Assembly (NCBI GenBank): GCA_021613335.1
Contig: JAJTWR010000182.1
Span: 886,001 to 950,000 of the forward strand
Source of the DNA: Whitmania pigra
Taxonomy: Eukaryota > Annelida > Clitellata > Hirudinida > Haemopidae
Length of the DNA stretch: 64,000 nt
Direction of reading: 5' to 3'
The notes beneath the pieces were generated by a model that made no database searches, was not told where the DNA came from, and saw only the letters and a list, made by a program, of their open reading frames with translations. The translations under genes and the position numbers were made by a program. Shown here piece by piece: positions 22,050-61,913 of this stretch. Each line of letters begins with the position of its first letter. Within the stretch, counting starts at the first letter, position 1.

Positions 22050-22855
22050 GAAATTGAAACAAAATCTTTCAAGTTTCTATAAAGTTCTTTAGCTATCATT
22101 TTTATTTCTATATAATTTAAATTTTACCTAATTTCAACCAATTTGAATCATTTATATATCAGTTTTAATGCGATCATTCTAGTTTCAAGTTTCAGTTATA
22201 GGAATGTCACTGATATCGACGCGGTCGAACAAAAACCTAGATTCCCGCATCCTCTATGGAACTGCGGATGGATGTTGGTGCTTTGACTGCCTCGCCTTAA
22301 ACAAATAATTTCTGCGAGGCTTGGCAGGGAGATGAAGTGATTGGATCATCCAATTATATGGAAATTTATTCAAGAAGAAGGAACAATCTTTTAACGAGGT
22401 TAAATTAGAGCACCTGATGACAAGCACCAATATCACTTCACTTCCAAAATTCTAATTAATGCATATAATAAATAAATTAATTGATTTTTTAAGCACCCCG
22501 TCATAAGGAGCGCATTTCGATTATCTCAGGAATTAACTTCGGTTTTGTGATTCAATGAATTATTATTTCATAGACGTTTAGACGCAAAGCACAATGACAA
22601 GTTGTGAAAGCACCTCTAAAGTTAAGCATTAAAACAGAAATTTGAGCCCACAGAGTTCATTGCAACGCAATTTTGTTGACAACTTTATTGTTTTATTGAA
22701 ATCTTGTAATCGCTAGATTTGCTGGAAAAATCTCAAAGCAGAAAAAAAGGAATCAATCAGATTTTATGGTGGTGGCGGGCATCGAAGAAAATATTGCAAG
22801 GGCTTTTCACTTCAATGAAACTTTTTTGAGCATGTTATGTGGAGCTTCAGTTTTT
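22050..22855. other. Intergenic, no gene seen
   Basis: No convincing coding frame or element boundary. Confidence 0.4.
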
Positions 22856-22859
22856 TGTT

Positions 22860-23395
22860 ATTCCGCCCTGGAGTTTCGACAGGGATAGTCAGAAGAGTTT
22901 CCCCCGTCTTCAAACGTTTTGACCCTATGAATCTTCTTACGATTTCGGAGGCAGAAGCCCTGTCGGTTTTTGTCTTTCTGGACCCAACATTTACCGCCGG
23001 CTATGAGAGGCGCTAGTAGGCCTTGTAATGTCAGTCACTGCTGCCTGGACTGGAGCGACTGCGAAAGCTCTCAATGGCTTCTTCATGTCGCATGCTTTGC
23101 GAGTCCGCGGTCGGCCTATTTCTTCCGATAATACCACGTTTCTCGGCCAATGATTTGGCCCCGTCGTTCGGTGGATCATCCATACCGGAGACCGACGGCT
23201 TTTCCCGGCTTTCCTGCAGTGAGCTCTTAAGTGGTTCTTTTTTGAGCATGGTACGTGGAACTTCAGCACAAATATGCGCACACTTTTCAGCACGTTGTCG
23301 ACGGTAATCGGCAGAAGAGTTCTTAAGCGGTGACATAATTGGGGGAGATTCCCCATTGACTTTAGACAAGACGAAAAGAAGCTAGAAGCCAAAAT
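22860..23395 (-). mobile_element. 3' end of the restriction-nuclease LINE (copy 2)
   Basis: On the minus strand it ends with the same terminal block (CTCCAGGGCGG-like) and shares long stretches with 6880-7566. These include the GAAGAAGCCATTGAGAGCTT phrase and the CCGGCTATGAGAGG-like segment on the plus strand. Only non-coding 3' UTR is present. Confidence 0.6.
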
Positions 23396-23399
23396 AAGG

Positions 23400-24340
23400 T
23401 CAAGTTGGGCGAGAGTTTGAAAAAAGCTGAAATAAGGGCCCTGTTGTCAAGTGTGATCAATAACTAATTTTTGTTGTGCCAGTCAAAAAGCCTATTAGCG
23501 ACAATGTTTCTGCTTTCACATGGTTTCATATGCGCTGTCAAGAAGTCGATGGTGTCTTATTTGTAACTGTAGAGAGCATTGAAGGCGGGCGGATGGTGCG
23601 TTCGCAAAGAGCTGCATATGTCGATGATGATTTGTTACCTGGCGTGTCAGAGCCGCCAGTAAAAAAAATCTCACCAACTCTCGTATCAGTTTACTGGTAT
23701 ATTTATTAATAAAATTTAACACTTGAACTTCGCATTTAGGTTTTTCAATGTGTTTAACTCTGCCGTCATGTGACAGTGTGGCAGCAGATTGTGTCAGTGA
23801 GGGACGTAATTTTGGGGAACCCATAAAAAGGTCATCTCTCCACGTTTCGCAAGGGTTTTGCCCCCTTATGAATTTTGGCTAGAAGCAAAAAAAAGATCAT
23901 CTCCTCAAGCTGTGCAAAGGTTTGCCTCTCTTGGAAAAATGCTGAAATGACGTCCTTGTTGTCGTTGTGGTAAAAGGCAATGAAAGTAGATCAGCCAGCT
24001 CTCACGGGATGCTGTTAGATGAAGTCGACAAGCTTTTCTAATCAATAATGAATAGAGACATAATGGGTCTAGGCAGGCCATGAATTTGCAAAGATTTGCG
24101 GGTGTTGAAAATTTAGATGAAGACATTCAAATCCAGAAAACCTTAGAGTTAAAAAAAATTCAGACAAATTTTAGCTGATTGTATCTCTTGGCCGTTGGGT
24201 GACTGTAATGACAATTTGGTATGCTCCTGTTGAACTAGGATAATGTCTGACGTAAATAACTTGGGTGAATGAAATTGCAAAAATTATTGGTTGTATTTAT
24301 AATTATTCTACTGAATATATAAACTAAATTCAAACAGATT
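23400..24340. other. Repeat-derived, no clear gene
   Basis: Contains two phrases similar to the first bases of the window (around 23410 and 23930) and an open stretch at 23476-23709 with no recognisable motif. Probably old transposon sequence. Confidence 0.35.
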
Positions 24341-24344
24341 CAAA

Positions 24345-24420
24345 TGATGATAGCACGGAGACTCGAACCCTGATGCTGGAGCACCATCCTAATCATCTGG
24401 ATATGCAGCGGTTAATAAAT
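24345..24420 (-). repeat. tRNA-like SINE fragment
   Basis: The minus strand has a good B box (GGGTTCGAGTC) preceded by a tRNA-like half. No foldable complete tRNA is seen. Confidence 0.35.
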
Positions 24421-24424
24421 TTTG

Positions 24425-24480
24425 TTTCCCTGCTGGTTAAGATTCGCACCCTCTAAAAAGATATCTCGCACCCCTGCTCT
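24425..24480. mobile_element. Possible hAT terminus (GCACCCCTG end)
   Basis: The sequence ends in CTCGCACCCCTG, the inverse of CAGGGGTGCGAG, a common hAT terminal form. The partner end and target duplication were not found. Confidence 0.25.
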
Positions 24481-25599
24481 AAATAGTGAAAGTCTATATC
24501 ATCTTGGTTAAGAGTTTTGAAGGAAAAACCAACTTTGAAACTAATTTGGCTTTAGCCTATGAATGGTCTCGTGAAAAGTGATTTTTGTGGTATCTGCTGG
24601 CACTTTCTCCAGTTTCAGAGCATTAATCCTCGAGATTGATTTTTCAAATTTTTTATCTATTAACGACTAATCTGTAGCCTGCTTTTCCTCGCTCGCTGTT
24701 GACTGGTTGTATCATTTTTGCCGAGGCTTGTCGTATTAGTGGCTATTTAGCCCTTCGATCGGTTAAATAAATAAATAAAAATAACTTTAGCACTATTGAA
24801 AATGTTGTTGCTGTTTAGTAAAAGTTAATCAATTTTATTAATATTTCTAGTATTATTATAAAAATTAATAATCAATATAATAAAATATTTTTAGTTCTTT
24901 CATTGTTATCATTGATCGCTATTATTATAACAATTTCTGCCTTTGATCGATTTTGATAATAAATTTCAAAATAGAATATGCAAAATGATATTCATTAAAT
25001 TTCCTTGTTAGATATTAGATTATTTTTATTAGTAAGAAGAGCAAGTACAAATTGTAAGTTTGCAATTAGAAGAAAAACACGTTTTTCTTATGACGAGAGT
25101 TGATGTATATTTGTAAACACTAAGCACCATAAATACTGATTAGACTGATAGTATGTGTGTTAAATTTTTAATTATTGGAAATTTTATTTTGATTACATGT
25201 TTTATTTCAAAGCAAAATGCTACATGAGAGGAACAATAATGCATTTTCAATACTTAGACCTATATCTATATCGACACACTGAAGATAATAGAGAAAAACG
25301 TTTCACTCTTCAACTACATTTTCATATATAAAATGACAATTGGTGGAAGCAATGTAAAATCAAGCCATGGAAGCCGATTTTAGTTACCAAGCCGTAAGCC
25401 GTGTAGGTTATCAAGCCGCGTCTAGCCAGCTAAACTTCTTTCAAGTCGAGCCATTTACTGAATACCCTCGGCTCACAGGTCTAGCGCAAGCATGAATATA
25501 TGTATACAAGCAAAGAAAGAAAAAACCAAAAATTGGAAAGATTAAAAAATAATTTAAGATTATTTTGTTATGTAGATTTAAAAATTTTTACAAAACCAG
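24481..25599. other. AT-rich, no gene seen
   Basis: No coding frame or RNA gene that I can support. Confidence 0.5.
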
Positions 25600-25665
25600 A
25601 GAAGCTTCGCGGGCCGAATAGAAACATACGGCGGGCCGCGGGTTAGACAACCCTGTTCTAGATTA
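25600..25665 (-). mobile_element. hAT terminus of the CGGCCCGC type
   Basis: The minus strand starts CAGGGTTGTCTAACCCGCGG and continues with CGGCCCGC blocks. This pattern is typical of one end of some hAT families. The other end is not evident. Confidence 0.4.
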
Positions 25666-25669
25666 TGTA

Positions 25670-26185
25670 AATAAAAATGCCGGTCTTGCCGCCGTATTTG
25701 CTCAACCATTTGGATCGTTTTGCTTTTTGTCAGTTTTGGGATGATTTGTTTTCTTGTATTTTTGAGTCATGTTATTCTAGTGTATTATTAACTAACCAAA
25801 GTGCATCATTGTGCTTTGCATTAAGAGGAGTTTGATAGTGAGGAGGTCCGATGTGAAATGGATATCTTATTAAACCATTTTATAGCTTATTTAGTAATTA
25901 TTAACCCTTCGTCAGATTTATTTTGTTTCGAATTGCTGTTTGACTTTGACAAGCTTAATTATTAGTAAGAACTTAATTTTGAATGTTATTTTCAGTCTTT
26001 GTCTACGATCATAATTTATAGATAAATGCTTCTTATCTCATTAATTATATTAATTATTTAAACATTGATTAGAAATGTTGCTGATTTTTTAATGCTGAGG
26101 AATCACTTATCATGTAGAACATTTATTATTCATATTTAAATGTTACTTTGTCAGAGCAACTAAAGTCTGGAGATATTTTTTTTAG
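25670..26185. other. AT-rich, no gene seen
   Basis: No feature recognised. Confidence 0.4.
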
Positions 26186-26769
26186 TTAATGGAGTAATGT
26201 TGGAACGTACATTGTGTATTTTGTATAGCAAATAAATGAAGAATACCTTTAATTGGGCAGTAACTTCTATTTATTTATTAATTAGTTTGTAATTTTTTCT
26301 TTGACTACAACTTTTTTGATAGTGAGGGTTATCAAATTTTTTTATTTTTTGCTACCTTCATGTAACATGAAAAAGATTAAAACACAGAGAATTTAATATT
26401 TAAAGCATTTCAGTCAATTTAAATGTTGTTAAGGCTCTAATTGTGCTGAAGCATTTCATCTAATTATGTGAAATAAACCTGGAGTGTGACAAAGAAGATG
26501 TTTGTCATGGCTGGGTCTCTGTCTCCTACATTTGATATTAACAGGATGAATTGTAGCTCGCGAGTGCATTTCATTAGATATCGATTATTTTTTTAAGCTA
26601 GCCAATGTTATTCTTAAACTCTTAAAATAATGATTATTGTTTTTTAGGACAACTAGTTTAATCAACCGGTAGGCATGTATTGACCTTTTTTCGTGAATTT
26701 CAATTGGCTGATATTTTAGTAGATTTTGTTAGAATTGCTAATCAGGTCCAACGTGTATAAATATTGGCT

Positions 26770-26930
26770 CGATGAGAGCTGTTGGAAGCTGATAAGAATG
26801 GTTTTAATGACTGGTTTCCTGCGGTTTTTATTCCAAGATTTTAGCTTGTAAATAAAGCTTTAGTTCCAATTCCTTGTTTCTGGTAACAAACTGGGTGTTA
26901 GTGGTGGCAGCGGTACTACCGGCTTCGAGT
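26770..26930 (+). repeat. Possible LTR end with primer-binding site
   Basis: AATAAA near 26852 is followed by a short region ending in GGTAACA, and then GTGGTGGCAGCGG a few bases on. A TGG-starting site just downstream of an LTR end is where a tRNA 3' CCA would anneal. No gag or pol follows, so this would be a solo or truncated LTR. Confidence 0.3.
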
Positions 26931-26959
26931 GAAGAACGTGACAGAATGTTATTCTTATT

Positions 26960-29400
26960 AAAGACAGATTTTTAAGGTAAATATTATTTCACATTATACT
27001 TTAAAAATACTATCTCTTCAAAACTTTCATCAGTAGGCCTCAGTGGATGGAGTTCATAACTGGCTCAAGAGGAAACTTTCTCTCAAGTCGACATCAAGAA
27101 CAGGAATCGATATATCAAACAAACATTGAGCAGTTGAAGAGTGGACACAATGCTTTGTAATTGATACCACGAGTCAAATTTTTCAGTTCTTCGATACCTT
27201 TTGATTCTTCATTGAATGGTACAGTTGTACAGGCAGATATCATTCAGAAGGTCAAATACAGGAGTAGGTTTGGATGGAAATCTTGCATCTCTCTTCTCTA
27301 ATGAAGGCTCTTGAGTTGGAATGATTACAATTTCTATGTACTTCATCAACAATCCAATAATATTTTCTAAAGAAATGTGTTTCATTGAAGCAAACGAAAA
27401 CAAGTTTCAACAACATTGTTTCAGAACAATTAACAAACTATTTCAACAGTTTTTCTACTTAAACTTTAACCATCCGAAATTCATGTTTTGCATACATTGA
27501 AGTACAAAAAATAATTCACTTGCACAGAAAATTATCACCTATTTTACTATTTTCATCGTGTGTGGGAGTTTCTGGCACATCAAGATTTAGAAATTAATGA
27601 AACTTCATTTGCGTGTTATTGCTTTGTTCAAATAATTTTGAATATTCTGGAATGTATGAATTCACAAAATTGGATGCGAGAAAAGGATGACAGGCAATAA
27701 AGTTCTGCAAACGTCTGCATGGCGTTACTGTATAGTTTACAGTAAAACAGTGTGCGCCTCCTGATGTCTTGATGGTTAGTGGCCATGGAGAGAGAAAGGC
27801 CAGATTCTTCTCCTGAAAGGATAAATAAATCCTCGAAGATCAGCGAAAAATGTATTTAAGTGTCGTTGAATACATTTCAAATAAATACATAGTTTGTTTG
27901 ATGTTCGGCTGTGTAAATTTTCTACAGCTTGCCTAGCAATAAAGTCTTTGTAATGTTTTATTTAAGGTAATAAATCTAAGAAATGTTAACCGTGGTTTAT
28001 ATTTTTTTTTGACAAAGCTGATTGCTTTCTCAGGTTGCATTCGAATGTATCAAAAAGACTTCTTTTGAAATTTTGCTTAAATGTAATTTTATTAATATTC
28101 ACAATTTTAATAATATCAAGATTGAAAACTATAATTTTTAAAACACCGATTTTTCAAATTAAATGCTTTCTGTGGTGAAACGGGTGTTTTTCCTCGGTCT
28201 GACGATCGCTTAAATTGTGGTCCGTTTCATTCATTTACTTAGTAAATCACAGGCAATACAATACAAATTTATTTAGAACTGAGGTTTTACAAAAAATACA
28301 CGTGTTGCGTTTGATCTTGGGGCTCATTTCAAATGCAGTGGCAGCACATCCCTGCTGCCGCGCAGGCTCGCGATGTGTAAACGGTTTGAATTTGAGCCCC
28401 GCTCTTCTGCTAGAGTCTTGGTAGCGGGCTTGGGCGATCTATAGCCGTGGTTAGAGCGTCGAATAGATAGGGATCAAAATTGATTTAAGTGCGCACGAAC
28501 ATTTCATTAACATTACAGTTGGATTCTTTACCCCAATTTTTATTGATTTAAGCCTTTGATATTGTCGGAACAAATTATGTTAGAACGGAGCTTCTGAACT
28601 TCAGAGGAGACAATAAAACTTTCAGTCAGTGAGAATACAAATTTGTGCGCATTTTTAGAAGGTTCAGACCAGAGCTGCCATGGACGCAAAAAATAGACTG
28701 AACTTATTTGGGAAAATAGACGAAACCGGTGCCTATGGCCTAAAAACTAAAATATGGGTGAGTGAGAATGAATGAATGTTACGCTAAATGATTGAGACTT
28801 ATAAATACATCTTAAGTGACTCATAGGACTAAAATCTCTATTAAATAACACCATTACACAGCCATTAATTAGACCGTGTGGGAGAATTCTAGCAACGGTA
28901 TTCACGTTCGGATTAATAATAAGCTTCATTTGCAGTGGTGTTTTAGGGTAAATGATGACGTTATAATTACCAGCTGCTAATTATTACAAATGACACAATA
29001 AAGGCAATGATAGCTCCATAAACAAACATATTTAATTGATTTAAACTATTTAAGTAATCAAAACAGAAACCATGAGGATAGTTTTAATTCACTGGAAATT
29101 TTTCAAAATTCAGTTGTTATTTCGTAAGATTGTATGTATAATTTTGTTGCTGCAATATTTGGAATGGTTACATTTTGTGGCGCCTTCGTGTGATCTTGGT
29201 GTTGTCGTCAATGTTATTTAAAATATTTGATTCCATAAGTATTTTTTAAAAGTCACTTAAATATTTACAAATAAAATTTTTTAAATTATTTTAACGAAGT
29301 TTTTGCAAAATGTAAATACAGATGAATCAAACTTTGGTGTTTTTCTGGAGAACAGCGGAAGTTGTCTGAACAATACGTAATAAACTTAGTCTTTAAAATT
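26960..29400. other. Largely empty AT-rich DNA
   Basis: No coding frame with recognisable features. A weak tRNA-like A box (TAGCCGTGGTTAGAGCG) near 28443 may be another SINE scrap. Confidence 0.45.
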
Positions 29401-29443
29401 TTCGTTATTATTTAACTTTAACGGCTGCTTATGCTACAGGAAA

Positions 29444-29767
29444 ATGTCGGGGAAAGATTATGAAAGAATGTTGAGGACGTACGGACAGCTGAATGAAGAT
29501 TCTGCCAGGCTGGTGGATCGAAAGGAAAGGCATTCGGCTATGGAGCTGATGTCATTTACTCACAAATTGCCGCTGAAATGTACCCAATGCCCAGCCGAGC
29601 TCAAGAATTGGTCAGATGTTGACTCTCACTTCGAGAAGGAAAAGGGTCACAGACCCAGGAATTGTGGATGGGAAGTCTTGGGAGATAAGACCATTTTCCA
29701 GGAACTAGACGTGGCATTCCGTACGGCACTGGCAAAGCACAGAATTAACAATCAAGAAGACCAATAA
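29444..29767 (+). CDS. Small C2H2-type zinc-finger protein, unrecognised
   Basis: A 107-codon frame from ATG to TAA with balanced composition, unlike the low-complexity frames around it. It carries one zinc-finger-like motif: Cys46, Cys49, His62 and His69 (C-x2-C-x12-H-x6-H), in LKCTQCPAELKNWSDVDSHF. Flanking regions are charged and helical. A splice-acceptor-like TATGCTACAG lies just before the ATG, so a 5' non-coding exon is possible. AATAAA occurs near 29935 and again near 30056, giving plausible poly(A) sites. I do not know the family. A nucleic-acid-binding or adaptor role is only inferred from the finger. It could also be an old single-exon retrocopy that has stayed open. Confidence 0.55.
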   Translation: MSGKDYERMLRTYGQLNEDSARLVDRKERHSAMELMSFTHKLPLKCTQCPAELKNWSDVDSHFEKEKGHRPRNCGWEVLGDKTIFQELDVAFRTALAKHRINNQEDQ

Positions 29768-29769
29768 CC

Positions 29770-32121
29770 GTTAGTTGTGTTGTTAATATTTGTTTTAATG
29801 GAATGGCTAGAAATAACATCTCTAATTAACTTAGCTCTCTTTAGTTTTTACCAATGTTCTTATTAAGAAATTTTTCAGTTGATATTGCTTAAGCAGAATA
29901 ATAACGCTTTAAGTCAACATTTTAAGTCAGTATAATAAAGGTGCTTTGGGGTACAATATTTTCATTGTCCTTCACAGCCAAAAGGGGAAATTCTGTGCAG
30001 TATCTGATTCTGAAGTCTCATTCTCACAATGTACAATCTGGTTTCTATTGTATCAATAAAATATACAGATTTAAAATCACAAATGTTTTTGTTTGAATTT
30101 ACTTGTATACTGAAATGGGAACATTTTTAATTTTCAATTATTGTTTAAAATGGGGGAATGGGTAAAAAATTAAGGTGACATGATAATATTTGTATGTGAA
30201 AGCAACTTTTACATAAGGAGATCTTAAAACAAAAGCTTGGGAAGGGTATTTTACATTCGAGATAGTGGACAGAAAATGAGTTCACAATTTCTGTAGGATA
30301 TTGATTAAATGATACAAATGACAAGATGACTCAAGCCAAATGTTGAGGTGAGATTTAATACCATTGGGAGTATTTGTACATCATGCCAATGTATTCATTG
30401 CTGGTTTGATTTGTTTAATTATTACAGTAACGGTGTTAATCAATTGTTAAGTTAAACTTTAAAGTGATTTCAGAATGGCTTTATACATTTATATTTATAT
30501 TCATCATAGCCTCCAGTATAATTATTTTTTGTCTGAGAACTTAACAGGGCGAGTTACTTTGGACTTTGAAAGCTGCCTTACGATGGAAAGGTAAAGGATG
30601 GTGATGCTATGACCAACATCTCAAGGACTCTAAAGTGATGATAAAGATAAGTGTGTAATCTTGTTTTTTCTAAAATGTTATCATCAAGTTATTCACATTG
30701 ATTTATGTTTATATTCACATGTGGTTAACAATTATGCTCACTGATTATTATGATTAATTGTGTACACTTTAATTTGTTCATCAATGGTACTTGCTTTATT
30801 TAAAAATCAATAGATTCATGTTTGTCATTGAGACATTTAAAATATTCTAAATAAACAATATTAAGCTTATTATCTACTTCTTCTATATAACTATAATTGT
30901 TACAGTATAATAAAACGATTATAGCTATTACAATAATATGTCTTTGGGATATATAATACAATAATACAATAATAGTAACTAATAATAATAGAATTTAGTA
31001 TTTAAATTAATTATAGCATGTTTTAGTTGAAAAAATTTTAAATATAAAACTGAATTATTTCCAATGACTAGAATAAATAGTTTGAGTTATAGAATCTATT
31101 AAATTATAATAACATAATAATATATTTAAATATGAAATTGGTCTACAATTTAAGAATTAAAAAAGTTGAACCAGAGAATACTGGTTATTCAATTATAATT
31201 AATAATAATAATAATTATAATTATAATAATATGTTTTTGAATCCATTCATGAAAACTATGTCATTATTAAGCAATATTTATTTAATTCTTGATATGGTAA
31301 TGACATTTTAAAGACAAATGCTGTTTTAAGAACTAGGTTGTCAGATATTAAATATTATTAAATACACTTTTTCACTGTGTCCTCTTTTGATGAATCAGTA
31401 TATTTAAATATTACACATCACACAATATATTTTATAGGAATATTTTCTAAAATCTCAATAGAATGGTGATAGAAGGGAAACAATAATTGTTATTTAAGAA
31501 TATGAGAACATTTTTCCAGTTGAGTTTTATTAAAATAAAATTTATTTATTTTTTTCTAAATTTAAAATTCTGATTCCTTATCTTGTTTTTTTTTAAATTT
31601 GAATTTCTGATTGTTATTTTTAGATTTACTTTGGTTAAAATGTATTAACGAGTGAATGGATTAATGAATGAAAGAATGTTTTATTTCCGATTAACTTTGA
31701 ATGTGTGAGATGATGATGATGATAATGATGTTGATGATGATACTGGCATTACATTCCTCGTTTCTTGACCACCAAACAAGAGCAATAAGAGATTAACAGA
31801 CACGATAGATAAAATAAGATTATTTAAATAATCACTTTATTGCTAGTATGCTTTAAATCATAAAAAAAAATTCAGTCATAATAACAGTAACAACAACAGC
31901 AACAACAATAATAATAATACCTTCAATATATTACACCTTTGTGATATCTTTATTTGAAGTGTCAGCTCATATTTACAGTTCTACATTGCATCACGTGACT
32001 GCTCGCTCTTCCAGCAACAAACACTCGCACAACATAATGAGTTACTCTGACTAGAACATCATTAGAATATATTATTATTAGAACACATTGTTATTATTAT
32101 TATTACTATTATTATTAGAAC

Positions 32122-32152
<31 letters not shown>

Positions 32153-32250
32153 GAACATAGCTTAATTCGAGCATCAAAATCGAATGGCCAACATTTGGCA
32201 TCAGTTTTTCGAAATGCATTTTAATAGGATTTTAATTGCTGAAAATGAGC
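29770..32250. other. AT-rich, no gene seen
   Basis: 3' flank of the zinc-finger frame and then simple repeats ((GAT)n near 31.7 kb, (ATT)n near 32.1 kb). No further coding sequence supported. Confidence 0.5.
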
Positions 32251-32256
32251 TTATGA

Positions 32257-32262
32257 TTTATT
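32257..32262 (-). terminator. Candidate poly(A) signal of the semaphorin gene
   Basis: AATAAA on the minus strand, about 165 nt after the predicted stop codon at 32427-32429. Confidence 0.35.
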
Positions 32263-32426
32263 ATTATCATCATCATCATCATCATCATTATTGCCTGTTC
32301 AATGCTTCTATTAGAAATATTCTGTTGTATTTCCTCAAAATAAAATTTCAAAGCTTGAGATTCTGAGAAAAAAAAATAAAGTTCTGCGTCTTGGAACTTT
32401 CTAGCCGGGAGGGACAATCCCTCTTT

Positions 32427-59632
<27,206 letters not shown>

Positions 59633-59639
59633 TTTTTGA

Positions 59640-60823
59640 CTCCTTCACTCCTTCCTTCGAATCCAGAAATCTCAGTTAAGTCCGTCCATTGTAAGCCGTT
59701 CAGAACCTACATTTAAAAGCATTGATAGATCGAGAGATTGACGATCAACCAACGTATCGATGCTCACGACGACCGCGTTTAATGAATTCAATGTTTGCAC
59801 ATTTCCAACGAATCGATCAATCAAAAAAATTATTATTATTATTATTATTATTATTATAATTAATTGAAAATTATTTTATTTCAGTTGAGTTAAGACGAGA
59901 GACTCGAAATTGCGCGCCAACGAAACGTTTTGAGGTAAACTTTTGAATCGTCACCTCCTCCTCTTTTCAAGCCTTTTTCGCTCGCATTCGATGCACGCGA
60001 TTGTCCTTCTTAAGTTCAACTTTTGATGTCGTGTTAATCTTATTTTTAGAAGCAGAATGTCTTTCTTGTTGTCGTTGTTGTTGTTGTTGTTGTTGTTGTT
60101 GACGCTTTCTAAAATTTCGATATAATTCACGCAGGATGGAACGAATGAAGCGGAAAATATTTTGCAGGAAATTAAATAAAAAAGAATAGAGAAATAAAAA
60201 TCAATAAATAAATTTCAAAATAAGCACAGTATAATAACATATTTCAAGATAGCAATATTTACTCGCTCAATTGTCACGCTAAACAATGTTTGTGCTTTAA
60301 ATTTCATCGAACCAAAACAAATAAATTACAACGAATATATTACAACAAATACATTGCAACAAATACATTTCAACAAATACAATGCAACAAAAATACATTG
60401 CATTCACCAAACCTTGAAGACGTCCAACCAATTCCAATGCATCACGATGTTCGATTGAACATTGATTATTTGAAAGATGGCAAGATTAAAAATCACCATA
60501 TGTTGTTATGTTACTCAAACAAACTCAATTGGTAATCATCCAACATGTTTATATAATTATTATAATAATTTAATACTAAATTATATACAAATTAAATAAA
60601 ATACTCCTTAATATTAACATCTGTTAATGTGTCAGTAGTAATACGAATATCCATTTATTATTTAGATATACTTAATTGACAATAATATGATTAATAAATC
60701 CTGTTGAATTATTAATTATTAATGATTTTTTGTCATTGTTATTATTCAAATAATAATATTTTTTCTAATTATGAATGTTTTTTGTTAATGTTGTTGTTAT
60801 TGTTGTTGTTGTTATTGTTGTTG

Positions 60824-60825
<2 letters not shown>
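59640..60825. other. Upstream of the semaphorin gene, no firm gene
   Basis: Short (TTG)n and (ATT)n runs and a frame at about 60290-60535 with a plausible donor (GTAATC), but no match I recognise. It may be an exon of a divergent plus-strand gene leading to 60920-61131. The phases do not fit directly. Confidence 0.3.
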
Positions 60826-60854
<29 letters not shown>

Positions 60855-60903
60855 ATTATTATTATTATTATTATTATTATTTATTATTATTATTATTATT
60901 ATT
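60826..60903. repeat. (ATT)n microsatellite at the left edge of repeat copy 1
   Basis: Directly abuts the duplicated block, as the (ATT)n at 63.0-63.15 kb abuts the second copy. Confidence 0.9.
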
Positions 60904-60919
60904 CAAATAATATTTCGAG

Positions 60920-61131
60920 GAAAGCATCCAATCCAAAGACACGTTATTGAGTCCCACGATGCGCCATTAACGTCAAAAACGGCGCTGGCGTCAAGAAATG
61001 TGGAATTGGAGATGTCAGTGTTAGTGAGATGGATGGAGATTATGAAAGATTTTGAAAATTTAAATCAAAGAAAAATACAAGAAAATCTTTTCAGCTTATT
61101 AACACAAATAAGATTTAAAATGTTAATTTAA
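60920..61131 (+). CDS. Possible terminal exon with a BESS-like motif
   Basis: From an AG at 60918-60919 the frame reads KHPIQRHVIESHDAPLTSKT and then LEMSVLVRWMEIMKDFENL, RKIQENLFSLLTQIRF, and stops at TAA. The hydrophobic helix followed by K-I-x-x-x-LF-x-L recalls the BESS motif found at the C-terminus of some animal MADF-type regulators. This is a weak resemblance. The acceptor in this copy is TATTTCGAG, while copy 2 has the better TATTTCCAG. I cannot identify upstream exons, and a degraded pseudo-exon is equally possible. Confidence 0.3.
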
Positions 61132-61529
61132 GTTTTACGAAAGGTTGCACGTCGATTGAATTAACATAATTAGGAGTTTCACTGTGACGTCAGATTTTCG
61201 CATCCAATCATTTTCAGAAAATGTTTAAAAACTATTTTTAAAAATTTATTATTTTTTCTGTTGGCGAACAAAATGGACATTAACACGTGAGGAGTGCCGT
61301 TAAGTGCGAATAAGTGCGAATAAACGCAAATAAATGCAAATAAATGCATATAAATGCAGATAAATGCAGTTGAGTTTCAAAAAGTAAAATCATTTAAAAT
61401 CGTTATCATCTCTCGGTCCTCAATCATGACTCGATATCTGATATCGGATGCTTGCAATTAACAAAAACATTGGAGATAGTGATGGAAAGCAGAGAGAAAG
61501 AGAGAAAGTTATCGAGCCATTAAATATTA

Positions 61530-61650
61530 AATATTAAGTAGTAACTATTAAATATTAAGTATTAAATATTAAATATTAAATATTAAATATTAAATATTAA
61601 ATATTAAGTATTAAATATTAAATATTAATATTAAATATTAAATATTATAT
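61530..61650. repeat. (TTAAATA)n heptamer microsatellite
   Basis: About 15 copies, within the duplicated block. Copy 2 has a much shorter version near 63.77 kb. Confidence 0.9.
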
Positions 61651-61913
61651 TCAGGTTCACAAACTGAACACCTTCTCATAACCTTCATTCCTCTCAGCAG
61701 GATCACCAACATAAATTTCTAACTCCAACGAGCTCATGTTCACTTGTCCCTTTTTAATCCCTCTCGACTCATTAATAATTAATATTTGTTAATTACTACT
61801 TTATAATTTATAAGTAGAATTGAATGATTTTACGAAGCGGTTGTTTGTGGAATGCGAGTCACGTGCTTCTTAATTATCCTCGTTTTAGAGGAACATCTTA
61901 GGAGCACTTGTGG

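Larger units (their letters stand above)
60901..61913 (+). repeat. Tandem duplicated block, copy 1
   Basis: The sequence from 60901 onward recurs from 63151 with an offset of about 2250 bp and few differences. It includes a TTAAATA heptamer array (about 61530-61650) and about 66 bp that copy 2 lacks. Confidence 0.9.

Noticed and set aside
60290..60535. Plus-strand frame as an exon spliced to 60920
   Set aside because: The possible donor is in a phase that gives an immediate stop when joined to the BESS-like exon. Kept only as a remark.
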